Both the position numbers and the translations under genes were made by a program. A stretch of DNA of 64,000 bases from Acidovorax soli (GTDB lineage: Bacteria > Pseudomonadota > Gammaproteobacteria > Burkholderiales > Burkholderiaceae_C). The notes under the pieces were generated by a model. That model worked only from the letters and a program-made list of their open reading frames with translations, was not told the origin of the DNA and did no database searches. The stretch covers positions 310,001 through 374,000 of the forward strand of contig NZ_JACHLK010000004.1 in NCBI RefSeq assembly GCF_014207955.1. Reading direction: 5' to 3'. Positions 8,837-17,587 of the stretch are shown piece by piece (within the stretch, counting starts at the first letter, position 1; every line of letters starts with the position of its first letter).

Positions 8837-9726
8837 GCGACGCTGTCGAACTGCTGCTGCCCGGGCACCGCGACCAGGTGGGCGAAAGCCCGCTGTGGAG
8901 CCCCGCCGAGCAGGCGCTGTACTGGGTGGACATCGAAGGCCGCGCGCTGCGCCGCCTGCGCTGGGCCGACCGCCAGCTCACCAGCTGGGCCACGCCCGAG
9001 CGCCTGGCCTGCATCGCCCTGCATGCCGATGGCGGCCTCATCGCGGGCATGGACACGGGCCTCTTTCACCTGCGCCCGGCCGATGACGGCACGCTGGCCT
9101 GCACCCTGGTCTCGGCCGTGCAGCACCCCGAGGAGGGCATGCGCTTCAACGACGGGCGCTGCGACCGCCAGGGCCGCTTCTGGGCCGGCACCATGGTGCG
9201 CGACATGGCCCTGGCCCGCCCCGCGGGCCGCTTGTACCGGCAGGACGCGCGCGGCCTCTCGGTGCCCCAGGTCGAAGGCCTGGTCACGCAGAACGGCCTG
9301 GCTTTCAGCCCCGACGGCGCCACCATGTACCTGAGCGACAGCCACCCCAGCGTGCAGAAGGTCTGGACGCTGGACCTGCATGACGATGGCAGCCTGGGCC
9401 CGCGTCGCCTGTTCGTGGACATGCGCGAGCTGCCCGGCCGGCCCGATGGCGGCGCCATCGACGCCGACGGCTGCTACTGGATCTGCGGCAACGACGCCGG
9501 CCTGGTGCACCGCTTCACGCCCGACGGCGTGCTCGACCGCTCGCTCGCCGTGCCGGTGAGCAAGCCCTCGATGTGCAGCTTCGGCGGTCCCGACCTCGAC
9601 CTGCTGTTCATCACCTCCATCCGCCCCGGCCAGCCGCAGGGCGACGACATCGCCCACGGCGGCGCGGTCTTCGTGGCCCGCCCCGGCGTGCGCGGGCTCG
9701 CAGAAGCCCCGTACCGCGCTGCCTGA
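8833..9726 (+). CDS. SMP-30/gluconolactonase-family aldarolactone lactonase
   Basis: A 297-residue six-bladed propeller of the SMP-30 family. Metal-binding landmarks are the Glu in VGESPLWSP, the FNDGRCDRQGRFWAGTM stretch, the NGLAFSPDG motif and the Asp of LSDSHP. Directly after uronate dehydrogenase, it is expected to open the galactaro- or glucaro-1,5-lactone to galactarate or glucarate, like the UxuL lactonases of Burkholderiales. The start ATG at 8833 overlaps the previous stop by four bases. The reaction is inferred from family and coupling. Confidence 0.85.
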   Translation: MSDAVELLLPGHRDQVGESPLWSPAEQALYWVDIEGRALRRLRWADRQLTSWATPERLACIALHADGGLIAGMDTGLFHLRPADDGTLACTLVSAVQHPEEGMRFNDGRCDRQGRFWAGTMVRDMALARPAGRLYRQDARGLSVPQVEGLVTQNGLAFSPDGATMYLSDSHPSVQKVWTLDLHDDGSLGPRRLFVDMRELPGRPDGGAIDADGCYWICGNDAGLVHRFTPDGVLDRSLAVPVSKPSMCSFGGPDLDLLFITSIRPGQPQGDDIAHGGAVFVARPGVRGLAEAPYRAA

Positions 9727-9780
9727 GCGCAGCCGCAGCACCGCACCGTACACCCCCTTTCAACCCAGGAGACAACCACC

Positions 9781-10758
9781 ATGAACGTTCCACACCTCTT
9801 TGGCCGCGTGGCGCTGGCCGCCGGCGTGCTGCTCGGCAGCCTGGCCGCGCAGGCCACCGAATTCCGCTCGTCGGACATCCACCCCGAGGACTACCCCACC
9901 GTGCTGGCCGTGCGCCACATGGGCGAGACGCTGAACAAGGCCACCGGTGGCAAGCACAGCATCAAGGTCTACGCCAAGGGCTCCCTGGGCATCGAGAAGG
10001 ACACCATCGAGCAGACCAAACTGGGCGCCATCGCCATGACGCGCGTGAACGTCGCGCCCATGAACAACATCTGCCCCGCCACCATGGTGCCCACCATGCC
10101 CTTCCTGTTCCGCGACAAGGAACACATGCGCAAGGTGCTGGACGGCGCCATCGGCGACGAGATCCTGAAGGACTGCGAATCGCAGGGCTTCGTGGGCCTG
10201 GCCTTCTACGACAGCGGCGCACGCTCCATCTACACCGTGAAGAAGCCCGTCAAGACCCTGGCCGACGTCAAGGGCATGAAGGTGCGCGTGCAGCAGAGCG
10301 ACCTGTGGGTTTCGCTGCTCGAAGCCATGGGCGCCAACGCCACTCCCATGCCCTTCGGCGAGGTCTACACCGCGCTCAAGACCGGCCTGGTGGACGCTGC
10401 CGAGAACAACTACCCCAGCTACGAAAGCTCGCGCCACTTCGAAGTCGCCAAGTACTTCAACAAGACCGAGCATTCCATGGCGCCCGAGATCCTCTTGTTC
10501 AGCAAGCGCGTGTGGGACACCCTGAGCGCCGATGACCAGAAGGCCATCCGCGCCGCTGCCAAGGAGTCGGTGGGCTACATGCGCAAGATCTGGGACGAGC
10601 GCGAAGAAAAATCCCTGGCCACCGTGAAGGCCGGCGGCGCGCAGATCGTCGAGATCGACAAGGTCGCCTTCAAGGCCGCCATGAAGCCGGTGTACGACAA
10701 GTTCCTCAAGGACCCCAAGCTGCAGGACATGGTCAAGCGCATCGACGCCGTGCAGTAA
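9781..10758 (+). CDS. TRAP transporter substrate-binding protein (DctP family)
   Basis: A 325-residue periplasmic receptor. The signal peptide ends near AAQATEF (residue ~26). DctP features are [22 protein letters not shown], the MPFLFRD segment, [10 protein letters not shown] containing the conserved ligand-clamping Arg, and [14 protein letters not shown] strong ribosome site (CAGGAG) precedes the ATG. It sits between the lactonase and the two TRAP membrane subunits, so the likely ligand is a hexuronate such as galacturonate or glucuronate. Confidence 0.92.
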   Translation: MNVPHLFGRVALAAGVLLGSLAAQATEFRSSDIHPEDYPTVLAVRHMGETLNKATGGKHSIKVYAKGSLGIEKDTIEQTKLGAIAMTRVNVAPMNNICPATMVPTMPFLFRDKEHMRKVLDGAIGDEILKDCESQGFVGLAFYDSGARSIYTVKKPVKTLADVKGMKVRVQQSDLWVSLLEAMGANATPMPFGEVYTALKTGLVDAAENNYPSYESSRHFEVAKYFNKTEHSMAPEILLFSKRVWDTLSADDQKAIRAAAKESVGYMRKIWDEREEKSLATVKAGGAQIVEIDKVAFKAAMKPVYDKFLKDPKLQDMVKRIDAVQ

Positions 10759-10788
10759 GCAAAAAAGAAGAGCCAGAGTGAGTCCTGA

Positions 10789-10828
10789 GGGCAGGCGGCA
10801 CAGGGAACGAACAGCCCGCCGCCTGCCC
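10789..10828 (+). promoter_or_regulatory. intercistronic hairpin between dctP and dctQ
   Basis: A perfect 11-bp stem (GGGCAGGCGGC at 10789-10799 with its complement at 10818-10828) and an 18-base loop fill the 91-base gap after the receptor gene. No run of T follows, so it is not a classic terminator. It may protect the upstream mRNA from 3' decay, or cut transcription partly, so that more receptor than permease is made. Confidence 0.6.
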
Positions 10829-10849
10829 CTTTCCAGTTGTTGTTATTGA

Positions 10850-11347
10850 ATGTCCACTATGTACACGCGACTCTGCGCTTTCATTGCGCGCACCTGCCTG
10901 CAACTCGGGGTAGGGGGGCTCGTCCTCCTGGTCGGTGCGGTGCTCTACCAGGTCATCGGCCGCTACATCTTCAACGACACGCCCACCTGGGCCGAGAGCG
11001 GCGCGGTGCTCCTCGTGCTCTACGTGACCATGCTGGGCATGGCCGTGGGCGTGCGTGACGCAGGCCACATCGGCCTCGAATCCTTTCTGGTGCTGGCGCC
11101 CGACTGGCTGCGCGTCAAGCTCGAGCTGCTGATCCACGCGCTGGTGCTGGTGTTCGGTGTCGTGATGGCCTGGAACTGCGGCGTGCTGGCCGAATCGGTC
11201 GCGCCCTACAAGATTCCCACGCTCGGTATCTCCGAAGCCTTCAAGTACGTGCCGCCCGCCATGGCCGGCGTGCTGGTGGCCATGTTCTCGCTGGAGCACA
11301 TCATCGCCATCCTGCGCGGCGTCGAGGTCGAGCCCGCCTGGCATTGA
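10850..11347 (+). CDS. TRAP transporter small permease subunit (DctQ family)
   Basis: A 165-residue membrane protein with four predicted helices (about residues 17-38, 48-66, 85-105, 128-150) and the DctQ signature VIGRYIFNDTPTWAESGA, with an Arg/Trp pair after helix 1. It joins the receptor to the large permease DctM. The start ATG at 10850 has a second in-frame ATG nine bases on. Its stop overlaps an ATG of the next reading frame (TGATG), and it clearly belongs to the same operon. Confidence 0.9.
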   Translation: MSTMYTRLCAFIARTCLQLGVGGLVLLVGAVLYQVIGRYIFNDTPTWAESGAVLLVLYVTMLGMAVGVRDAGHIGLESFLVLAPDWLRVKLELLIHALVLVFGVVMAWNCGVLAESVAPYKIPTLGISEAFKYVPPAMAGVLVAMFSLEHIIAILRGVEVEPAWH

Positions 11348-11403
11348 TGCACAGCTCCCGAGCCTCCTTTCCGCTCCCTCACGTCCCTACAAAGATTTCC
11401 ATC

Positions 11404-12696
11404 ATGGCGTTGACCATCCTGTGCGTGACCTTCACGCTATTGCTGCTGCTGGGCGTGCCCGTGGCCTTCTCGATCGGCCTGTCCTCGCTGGCCACCATCC
11501 TCTATGAAGGCCTGCCGCTGGCGGTGGGCTTCCAGCAGATGATTTCGGGCATGAACCCGTTCTCGTTCCTGGCCATTCCGTTCTTCATCTTCGCCGGCGA
11601 GATCATGATGTACGGCGGCATTGCCGACCGCATCGTCAACTTCGCCAAGAGTGTGGCCGGCCATGTGCGCGGCGGCCTGGGCATGAGCAACGTGCTCGCC
11701 TGCACGTTGTTCGGCGGTGTCTCGGGCTCGCCCGTGGCCGACGTCTCGGCCATGGGTGCCGTGCTCATCCCGCAGATGAAGAAAGAGGGCTACCACGCCG
11801 ACTACGCGGTGAACGTGACCACGCACGCCTCGCTGGTGGGCGCGCTCATGCCCACCTCGCACAACCTCATCATCTTCACGCTGGCCGCCGGCGGCAAGGT
11901 GAGCATCGCCGCGCTGATCCTCGCCGGCATCGTGCCCGCCCTGCTGCTGACCATCTGCAACCTGGCGGCCGCCTACATCGTGGCCGTCAAGCGCGGCTAC
12001 CCCGCCGGTACCTTCCCCGGCTGGGAGATCGTGTGGATCTCGTTCCGTGCCTCCGTTCCCGGCCTGGCCGTGGTGGTCATCATCATCGCGGGCATTCTGT
12101 CGGGGGCCTTCACGGCCACCGAGTCGGCGTCGGTCGCGGTGCTGTGGGCGCTGATACTCTCGGTCTTCGTCTACAAGAAGCTCACGCGTGAGCAGTTCCT
12201 CAAGGCCGCCTCCAAGGCCGTCAAGACCACGGGCACGGTGCTGCTGCTGATCGGCATCTCGTCCATGTTCGGCTACCTGATCGGCCTGTACGGCGTGGCC
12301 GAACTCACAGGCGATGCGCTCAAGTCCATGAGTACCTCGCCCTGGGTGATCTTCCTGTGCGTGAACATCATCCTGTTCATCCTGGGCACCTTCCTGGACA
12401 TGGCCGCCACCATCCTGATCTGCACGCCGATCTTCCTGCCCATCTGCCAGCAGTTCGGCATGACCACCGAGCAGTTCGGCATCGTCATGCTGATCAACTG
12501 CGCCCTGGGCCTGAACACCCCGCCCGTGGGCACCACGCAGTTCATCGGCTGCACCATCGGCGGCGTGTCGGTGGGCGAGGTGATGAAGACCATCTGGCCG
12601 TTCTACAGCGCGCTCATCGTGGCGCTCATGCTCGTGACCTACGTGCCGCAGTTCTCCATGTGGCTGCCGGACCTGGTTCTCAAAGGTGGTGGGTGA
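11404..12696 (+). CDS. TRAP transporter large permease subunit (DctM family)
   Basis: About 430 residues and at least 11 hydrophobic helices. DctM motifs include the N-terminal LLLLLGVPVAFSIG, the FAGEIMMYGG loop, SGSPVADVSAMG, LNTPPVGT near the C-terminus and FLDMAATILI. It is the Na+-coupled channel component of the uronate transporter. I prefer the ATG at 11404 because the hydrophobic N-terminus typical of the family starts there. An in-frame ATG at 11347, overlapping the dctQ stop, would add 19 polar residues. A strong terminator follows at 12699-12740. Confidence 0.9.
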   Translation: MALTILCVTFTLLLLLGVPVAFSIGLSSLATILYEGLPLAVGFQQMISGMNPFSFLAIPFFIFAGEIMMYGGIADRIVNFAKSVAGHVRGGLGMSNVLACTLFGGVSGSPVADVSAMGAVLIPQMKKEGYHADYAVNVTTHASLVGALMPTSHNLIIFTLAAGGKVSIAALILAGIVPALLLTICNLAAAYIVAVKRGYPAGTFPGWEIVWISFRASVPGLAVVVIIIAGILSGAFTATESASVAVLWALILSVFVYKKLTREQFLKAASKAVKTTGTVLLLIGISSMFGYLIGLYGVAELTGDALKSMSTSPWVIFLCVNIILFILGTFLDMAATILICTPIFLPICQQFGMTTEQFGIVMLINCALGLNTPPVGTTQFIGCTIGGVSVGEVMKTIWPFYSALIVALMLVTYVPQFSMWLPDLVLKGGG

Positions 12697-12698
12697 AG

Positions 12699-12740
12699 CG
12701 CAGGGGGCTCGGCGGCGAGGCCGGCCCCCTGCGTCTTTTT
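12699..12740 (+). terminator. intrinsic terminator of the uronate/TRAP operon
   Basis: A ten-base stem, CGCAGGGGGC at 12699-12708 pairing with 12724-12733, is followed after two bases by TTTTT. It begins three bases after the dctM stop. Confidence 0.88.
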
Positions 12741-12760
12741 GCAATCACCGATAGCATCCA

Positions 12761-12822
12761 CGAGGCGCCTGCGGGCGCCTCGTTTTCCTTTGTGGGCGCA
12801 CCTGGCGCCTTGTTTTCCTTTG
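12761..12822 (+). repeat. two tandem hairpins sharing GGCGCCT(C/T)GTTTTCCTTTG
   Basis: The leader of the EamA gene holds a 19-base segment twice with one mismatch (12774-12792 and 12804-12822). In each copy it forms the right arm of a hairpin plus a T-rich tail. The first hairpin has a perfect nine-base stem (12761-12769 with 12774-12782) and a four-base loop. The second is weaker (12795-12799 with 12805-12809). Both resemble intrinsic terminators in tandem directly after the operon terminator, and the second T-tract ends 18 bases before the EamA start. Confidence 0.6.
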
Positions 12823-12839
12823 GACTGAGAGATTTCCGC

Positions 12840-13775
12840 ATGGGGGCTGTTTCCCGTTTCGCCGACCGCAAGGTCCTCGTCGCCGTGGCACTGCTGTGCT
12901 GCCTGCTCTGGGGCAGCTCCTACCCCGCCATCAAGACCGGCTACGCCTGGTTCGGCATCGCCAAGGGCGACATCCCCACCCAGCTCGTCTTCGCGGGCTG
13001 GCGCTTCGTGGGCGCCGGCTTGATCCTGCTCGCCTGGGCCGCCGCCAGCGGCCGCAGCATCGTCGCACTGGGCGCCGGCGCACCGCGCCAGCTGGTGGTG
13101 CTGGGCCTGGCGCAGACCGCGCTGCAGTACGTGTTCTTCTACGTCGGCGTGGCGCACACCACGGGGGTCAAGGCCTCCATCATGAACGCCACCGGCACCT
13201 TCTTCAGCGTGCTGCTGGCGCACTGGGTCTACCACAACGACCGCCTGAGCCACGCCAAGGCCTGGGGCTGCGTGGTGGGCTTTGCGGGCGTCATGGTGGT
13301 CAACCTGGGCCGGGGCAGCCTGGACCTCGACTTCACCCTGCTCGGCGAAGGCTTCGTGGTGCTCGCCGCCCTGGTGCTGGCCGGCGCCAGCATCTACGGC
13401 AAGCAGGTCTCGCAGCGCATGGACTCGGTCGTCATGACCGGCTGGCAACTGGCCATCGGCGGTGCAGCCCTGCTCGCCATGGGCTGGGGCGCGGGCGGCT
13501 CGCTCACCGGCTTCACGCTGGCATCCACCACGCTGCTCGTCTACCTGGCCCTGTTGTCTTCGGCCGCGTTCTCGCTGTGGAGCCTGCTGCTCAAGCACAA
13601 CCGCGTGAGCCAGGTCACGGTGTTCAACTTCACCGTGCCCATCTTCGGCGCGGCCCTGTCGGCCGTGTTCCTGGACGAGGCGCTGTGGGAGTGGAAGAAC
13701 CTCGTGGCGCTGGTGCTGGTGTGCGGGGGGATCTGGCTGGTGACGCGGGATGTGCCCGCCTCCGGGAGGGCCTAG
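12840..13775 (+). CDS. EamA/DMT-family transporter
   Basis: A 311-residue inner-membrane protein with ten predicted helices in two EamA repeats. The first carries CCLLWGSSYPAIKTG and the second GASIYGKQVSQRMD. The KASIMNATGTFFSVLLAHW and VFNFTVPIFGAALSAVFLDE segments are typical of drug/metabolite exporters. Its substrate is unknown. The ATG at 12840-12842 is close behind two terminator-like hairpins, so its expression may be attenuated. The next gene begins nine bases after its stop and may share the transcript. Confidence 0.88.
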   Translation: MGAVSRFADRKVLVAVALLCCLLWGSSYPAIKTGYAWFGIAKGDIPTQLVFAGWRFVGAGLILLAWAAASGRSIVALGAGAPRQLVVLGLAQTALQYVFFYVGVAHTTGVKASIMNATGTFFSVLLAHWVYHNDRLSHAKAWGCVVGFAGVMVVNLGRGSLDLDFTLLGEGFVVLAALVLAGASIYGKQVSQRMDSVVMTGWQLAIGGAALLAMGWGAGGSLTGFTLASTTLLVYLALLSSAAFSLWSLLLKHNRVSQVTVFNFTVPIFGAALSAVFLDEALWEWKNLVALVLVCGGIWLVTRDVPASGRA

Positions 13776-13784
13776 ACTCCCCCT

Positions 13785-14417
13785 ATGTCCCACACCTTCC
13801 GCCAGCACTTTTTCTCGCCCGCTCCGCAGAGCCTGTTCCAGCCCCTGAAGGGCTGCCTGGCCGCGGCCCTGCTGTGCCTGGCGTGCCTCGCAGCGCCACA
13901 GCCCGGGCGCGCCGCCGAGCTAGACGCCAAGCGCCAGGCCATCCTCACCTCGATGTACCAGCCGGATGCCGTGCTCACCGAGCAGACCCACCGCGACTTC
14001 TGGGCCGGGTTTGACAACAGCAACCCCAACGACCCCAACCTGCCCGGTGCAATGGCGCGCATGGCCGCGGCGCTCAAGAACTCGCTGGCATTCGACCAGG
14101 CCAAGGCGCGCAGCTACCAGGCCAGCATCCAGCAGCGCAAACCTGTGGTGGATGCTGGCTACGAGCAGGCGCTGCAGGACCGGCTGGAACTGCTGCGTGC
14201 ACGCAAGCTGTCGCCCGACAACATCCTGGCGCAGGACAAGGAGTTCCGCGAATCGCTGGTCCCCGTCTCCAAGGGCAAGCCGCTGGACGCGCCGGGCGGC
14301 GCCAAGGTGCGGATGACCCCTGCGCTGATCGAGCAGCTCCTCAAGAACCTCGACGCAACGCATGTGCGGCTGGAGCGCCTGCTCAACCCGGTGTGGGTGC
14401 CGCCTGCAGGCGGTTGA
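13785..14417 (+). CDS. exported protein of unknown function
   Basis: A 210-residue protein I do not recognise. A signal peptide is clear: basic start, hydrophobic core CLAAALLCLACLAA, and a likely cleavage after GRA (residue ~45). The mature part is helical and charged, with a long amphipathic stretch around residues 105-160 (YEQALQDRLELLRARKLS). The spelling around the cysteines does not make a good lipobox. It follows the EamA gene after nine bases, so cotranscription is likely. Codon use matches the neighbours, so the gene looks real. Confidence 0.7.
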   Translation: MSHTFRQHFFSPAPQSLFQPLKGCLAAALLCLACLAAPQPGRAAELDAKRQAILTSMYQPDAVLTEQTHRDFWAGFDNSNPNDPNLPGAMARMAAALKNSLAFDQAKARSYQASIQQRKPVVDAGYEQALQDRLELLRARKLSPDNILAQDKEFRESLVPVSKGKPLDAPGGAKVRMTPALIEQLLKNLDATHVRLERLLNPVWVPPAGG

Positions 14418-14632
14418 AAGCCAATGGCAAGCCCCATGGCATTGATGGGCATGCCGGTACCCTGGGCCAGAGGGTGGGCATGAGGCCGGCATTGAACGTT
14501 ACCGCCAGGAACAGGTCGTCCGCCATCGCCACGCACCGCATGCGGTCTGCGGTGGTGGAGTGCCCGTTTTCACCACCAGAGAGGCTGGTCCTGACCCAGG
14601 TGGTCCAGGCTTGGCCCCGATAAACTCGACCT

Positions 14633-15745
14633 ATGCCCCACACCCTCCACCGCGACGCATTCCAGCACACCCTGCACGGCCAGCGCACCGACCTCTACAC
14701 CCTGCGGGGCGAGGGCGGCATGCAGGTGGCCGTGAGCAACTACGGCGCGCGGCTGGTGCAGATTGCGGTGCCCGACGGGCAGGGCGGGTTGGTGGATGTG
14801 GCGCTGGGCTACGACAGCCTGCAGGGCTACCTCGATGGGCAGCTCTCCATGGGCGCGCTCATCGGCCGTTGGGCCGGGCGGCTGCGCAGTGGGCATCTGG
14901 TGCTGCCGGATGGCGCAGTGCAGCAGCTGCCCACCAACAGCGGCCCTCACCACCACCATGGCGGGCCGCGTGGCAGCCGCTTCCAGGTGTTTGCGGTCGA
15001 CGGCGTGCAGGCCGATGCCATCACCCTGAGCCATGTGTTCCGCACCGAGGACGATGGCGTTCCCGGCACGGTGCGGCTCACCGTGCGCATTGCCGTCACG
15101 CCCGACAACGCGCTGCAGATGGTCTGGAGCGCCGAGGCGGCCGATGCGCCCACCATCGTCAACATCACCGGCCATGCCTTCTTCAACCTGGCCGGTGGTG
15201 GCAGCACGCACGGGCACGAGCTGCAGGTGCCTGCTGGCCGTTATGTGCCGCTGGCCCTGGACCTGTGCCCCCTGGGCCAGGTCGATGGGGTGCAGGGCAC
15301 GGCCTTCGATTTTCGCGAGCTGCGCACGGTGGGCGAGGCCATCGCCCAGCCCTGCGACCAACTGGCCTTGGCCGGCGGGCTGGACCACTACCTGGTGCTC
15401 GACAGCGGCGTCTCGGCCCGTGCCCCTTTCGGCCTGCCGGCCGGCAGCCCGGGCCTGCGCCTGGCCGCGCGCCTGCGCGAGCCTGCCAGCGGCCGCAGCA
15501 TGCAGGTGTGGAGCACGGCGCCCGGCGTGCAGGTGTATGCGGGCCACGGCCTCAAGGCCGACCCGGCGCGCGACCTGGGTCGGGGCGGCAGTGGTGGTGC
15601 CGAGCGCTGGCTCTGGCAGCCCGGCGACGGCATCTGCCTGGAGCCCATGGAGTACCCCGATGCGCCCAACCACCCGGCCTTTCCCATGCGCTGGCTGGCG
15701 CCAGGCACGGTGGAGCATGGGGCCATCGTGTACCGGTTTTTCTGA
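14633..15745 (+). CDS. galM: aldose 1-epimerase (mutarotase)
   Basis: A 370-residue galactose mutarotase-like protein interconverting alpha and beta aldoses. Landmarks are the substrate Arg region ALIGRWAGRL, the first active-site His in the HHHHGGPRGSRF loop (about residue 109), the general acid His181 in NITGHAFFNLAGGG, and the general base Glu337 in CLEPMEYPDAPNHPAFP. The length is slightly above the family average of about 345. It converges with the phosphodiesterase gene, 29 bases apart. It may serve sugar use with the nearby uronate genes, but the operon is separate. Confidence 0.9.
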   Translation: MPHTLHRDAFQHTLHGQRTDLYTLRGEGGMQVAVSNYGARLVQIAVPDGQGGLVDVALGYDSLQGYLDGQLSMGALIGRWAGRLRSGHLVLPDGAVQQLPTNSGPHHHHGGPRGSRFQVFAVDGVQADAITLSHVFRTEDDGVPGTVRLTVRIAVTPDNALQMVWSAEAADAPTIVNITGHAFFNLAGGGSTHGHELQVPAGRYVPLALDLCPLGQVDGVQGTAFDFRELRTVGEAIAQPCDQLALAGGLDHYLVLDSGVSARAPFGLPAGSPGLRLAARLREPASGRSMQVWSTAPGVQVYAGHGLKADPARDLGRGGSGGAERWLWQPGDGICLEPMEYPDAPNHPAFPMRWLAPGTVEHGAIVYRFF

Positions 15746-15774
15746 GGTATCTCGGGGGCGGCAGCAGGCTGCGC

Positions 15775-16572
15775 TCACGCAAACGGGTAGGGCCCCTCGA
15801 ACGCTCCGATGTGGCTCACATGGCTGACCATGCCGTGCACCGGGTCCCACAGGTGCAGCAGGCAGCCCGCGGGGCCGACCACCGAGGCGGGGGCGGCGTC
15901 GGGGTGCAGCTGCAGGCAGATCTCGGTGGTGGTGCTCGGTGCCGTGCACACCACCGTGCCCGCCCAGCGCCGCAGCATGCTGCGGTGCACGTGGCCGCAC
16001 AGCACGCGCTCCACCTGCGGGTGGGCGCGCACCACGGCCTCCAGGCCCTCAGCGTCCATGCAGCGGTAGGCGTCCAGGTAGGGGATGCCGCTCATGAAGG
16101 GCGGGTGGTGCAGCATCAGCAGCGTGGGCTTGTTGGGTTGCCGGGCCAATGTGTCGTGCAGCCAGGCCAGTGCAGCCGCATCCACCTGCCCATGGTGCAG
16201 GCCGGGGAGGCACGAGTCCACGGCGACGATGCGCACGGGGTGGTCGTCCACGCAGAAGTGCAGGGGGCCTTCGCGCGGCAGGCAGGCCTGGTCGTGGAAG
16301 GCCGCGCGAAAGGCTTCGCGCTCGTCGTGGTTGCCCGCCATGGCCAGCCAGGGGATGGTGGTGGTGGCGGCCAGCAGGCGGCGCACCTCGCGGTACTCGG
16401 CAGGCCGGCCATGGTCCACCAGGTCGCCGGTCAGCACGATGAGGTCGGGCCGCCGGTCCAGGGTGTCCAGGTGGGCCAGTGCCTGCGCAAACATGCGGTT
16501 GGAGTCGACCACGCCCTGGTAGCGCACACCGGGCTCGCGCACATGGGGGTCGGAGAGCTGGGCGATGAGCAT
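15775..16572 (-). CDS. metallophosphoesterase, CpdA-like 3',5'-cyclic nucleotide phosphodiesterase
   Basis: A 265-residue calcineurin-like phosphoesterase. All metal-binding motifs are present: DxH (SDPH, Asp8 and His10), GDLVDHG, GNHDE, the LMLHHPP His, and GHVHRS. The order and length fit class III cyclic nucleotide phosphodiesterases. The start is the ATG at 16570-16572; upstream codons in the same frame are low quality. The exact substrate (cAMP or another phosphodiester) cannot be told from sequence. Confidence 0.83.
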   Translation of the reverse strand: MLIAQLSDPHVREPGVRYQGVVDSNRMFAQALAHLDTLDRRPDLIVLTGDLVDHGRPAEYREVRRLLAATTTIPWLAMAGNHDEREAFRAAFHDQACLPREGPLHFCVDDHPVRIVAVDSCLPGLHHGQVDAAALAWLHDTLARQPNKPTLLMLHHPPFMSGIPYLDAYRCMDAEGLEAVVRAHPQVERVLCGHVHRSMLRRWAGTVVCTAPSTTTEICLQLHPDAAPASVVGPAGCLLHLWDPVHGMVSHVSHIGAFEGPYPFA

Positions 16573-16734
16573 GGTGGGTGGTGTTTCTGGTCTTCCGTGC
16601 GCGGAAAAAGGCCGGCCGCCGGCTGGTGCCCACAACAGGCGTGGCGGCCAGTATGGGGAATGCCCCTTGCCTGATGAATACGCTGGATGGCGTACCGCGC
16701 GGGGGCCGGGGCGTGGTGTGGCCGCCTCACCACC

Positions 16735-16908
16735 TGCTTGCGCGCCTCGCGCACCCAAGGCGCCTGGGTGCCCAGGTCCTGCAACTGGCCGTTGGTCTCG
16801 GGGCCCAGGTACATCAGGTGGGGCGTGCCGTGGCCGTTGACGGCGAGGCCCTAGCCCACGTGGTTGCGCCCGGCCTCGTCGAAGCGCTGCCTGCCCAGCG
16901 CGGGAAAG
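16735..16908 (-). pseudogene. gene remnant with in-frame amber codon, family unknown
   Basis: Read on the minus strand, this stretch has third-position GC as high as real genes and a protein-like translation (RQRFDEAGRNHVG, then GLAVNGHGTPHLMYLGPE and NGQLQDLGTQAPWVREARKQVV). The two parts are separated by a TAG (16851-16853), and neither end has a sensible start or stop. It looks like the C-terminal piece of a decayed gene. I do not recognise the family. Confidence 0.45.
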
Positions 16909-17016
16909 GGGGTCTCTTTTGGACCGCAAGGGCGTGGATGAAGATGTCCGAATTCGGCGAGCCAAACCGCCAGCTTTTGCAGACACTTCGCCTGTCCATT
17001 CAAAGCGGAGGCAGCC

Positions 17017-17421
17017 GTGGCGTACTTCTCTCACACCCTTTTGCTCAATGTCGGAGCTGACAAGGCCTGGGATGCACTTCGTGACGTAGGCAACCTGCAC
17101 ACCCGCCTGGTGCGGGGCTTTGTGGTCGAGTGCGAGTTCGACGGCAGTGCCCGCCTCCTGACCTTCGCCAATGGGGTGAGAGCAACCGAGCGAATCGTCG
17201 CCATCAGCGAGCCGGACCGGCGCGTCTCCTGGTCGGCGATCAGTGAGCGCATTGCACACCACAATGCCTCTGCCCAGGTGGCGCCGGAAGGCCCGGGGTC
17301 TTGCCGGTTCACTTGGTCCGTGGACGTGCTGCCCGATTCAATAGCTCCCAGCATCGAGGCCATGGTGCAGGCGGGCCTCCAGTCCATCAAGCGGACTCTT
17401 GAGCAAGAAGGTGCCGCTTGA
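17017..17421 (+). CDS. SRPBCC-family protein (START-like fold)
   Basis: A 134-residue protein of the polyketide cyclase/START-like family: an N-terminal strand, AWDALRDVGNLHTR (helix), ERIVAISEPDRRVSWSAI, FTWSVDVLPD, and a long C-terminal helix ending LQSIKRTLEQ. Members bind small hydrophobic ligands; no catalytic residue can be named. The start is a GTG at 17017, supported by GGAGG at 17007-17011, a good ribosome-site distance, and by the usual family N-terminus. Confidence 0.78.
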   Translation: MAYFSHTLLLNVGADKAWDALRDVGNLHTRLVRGFVVECEFDGSARLLTFANGVRATERIVAISEPDRRVSWSAISERIAHHNASAQVAPEGPGSCRFTWSVDVLPDSIAPSIEAMVQAGLQSIKRTLEQEGAA

Positions 17422-17587
17422 TCCGTCGCTGTGCTAACTCCCATCGGCGTGACACCCGGGCCGCTCAGTCCACGGCAATGCCCAGTCGAGCAACCGACAG
17501 GTTTGCAGGGGGAGGTGCTGCGAGGTTCGCCGTTGCAACACGCCAATTGCTACAGTGCAGGTTTTCGTACACTAGCGATTCGCAGCC

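Noticed and set aside
12761..12822. Guanidine-II (mini-ykkC) riboswitch before the EamA exporter
   Set aside because: Two tandem hairpins before an exporter are suggestive, but the loops are TGCG and ACCTG, not the required ACGR, and both are followed by T-tracts like terminators.
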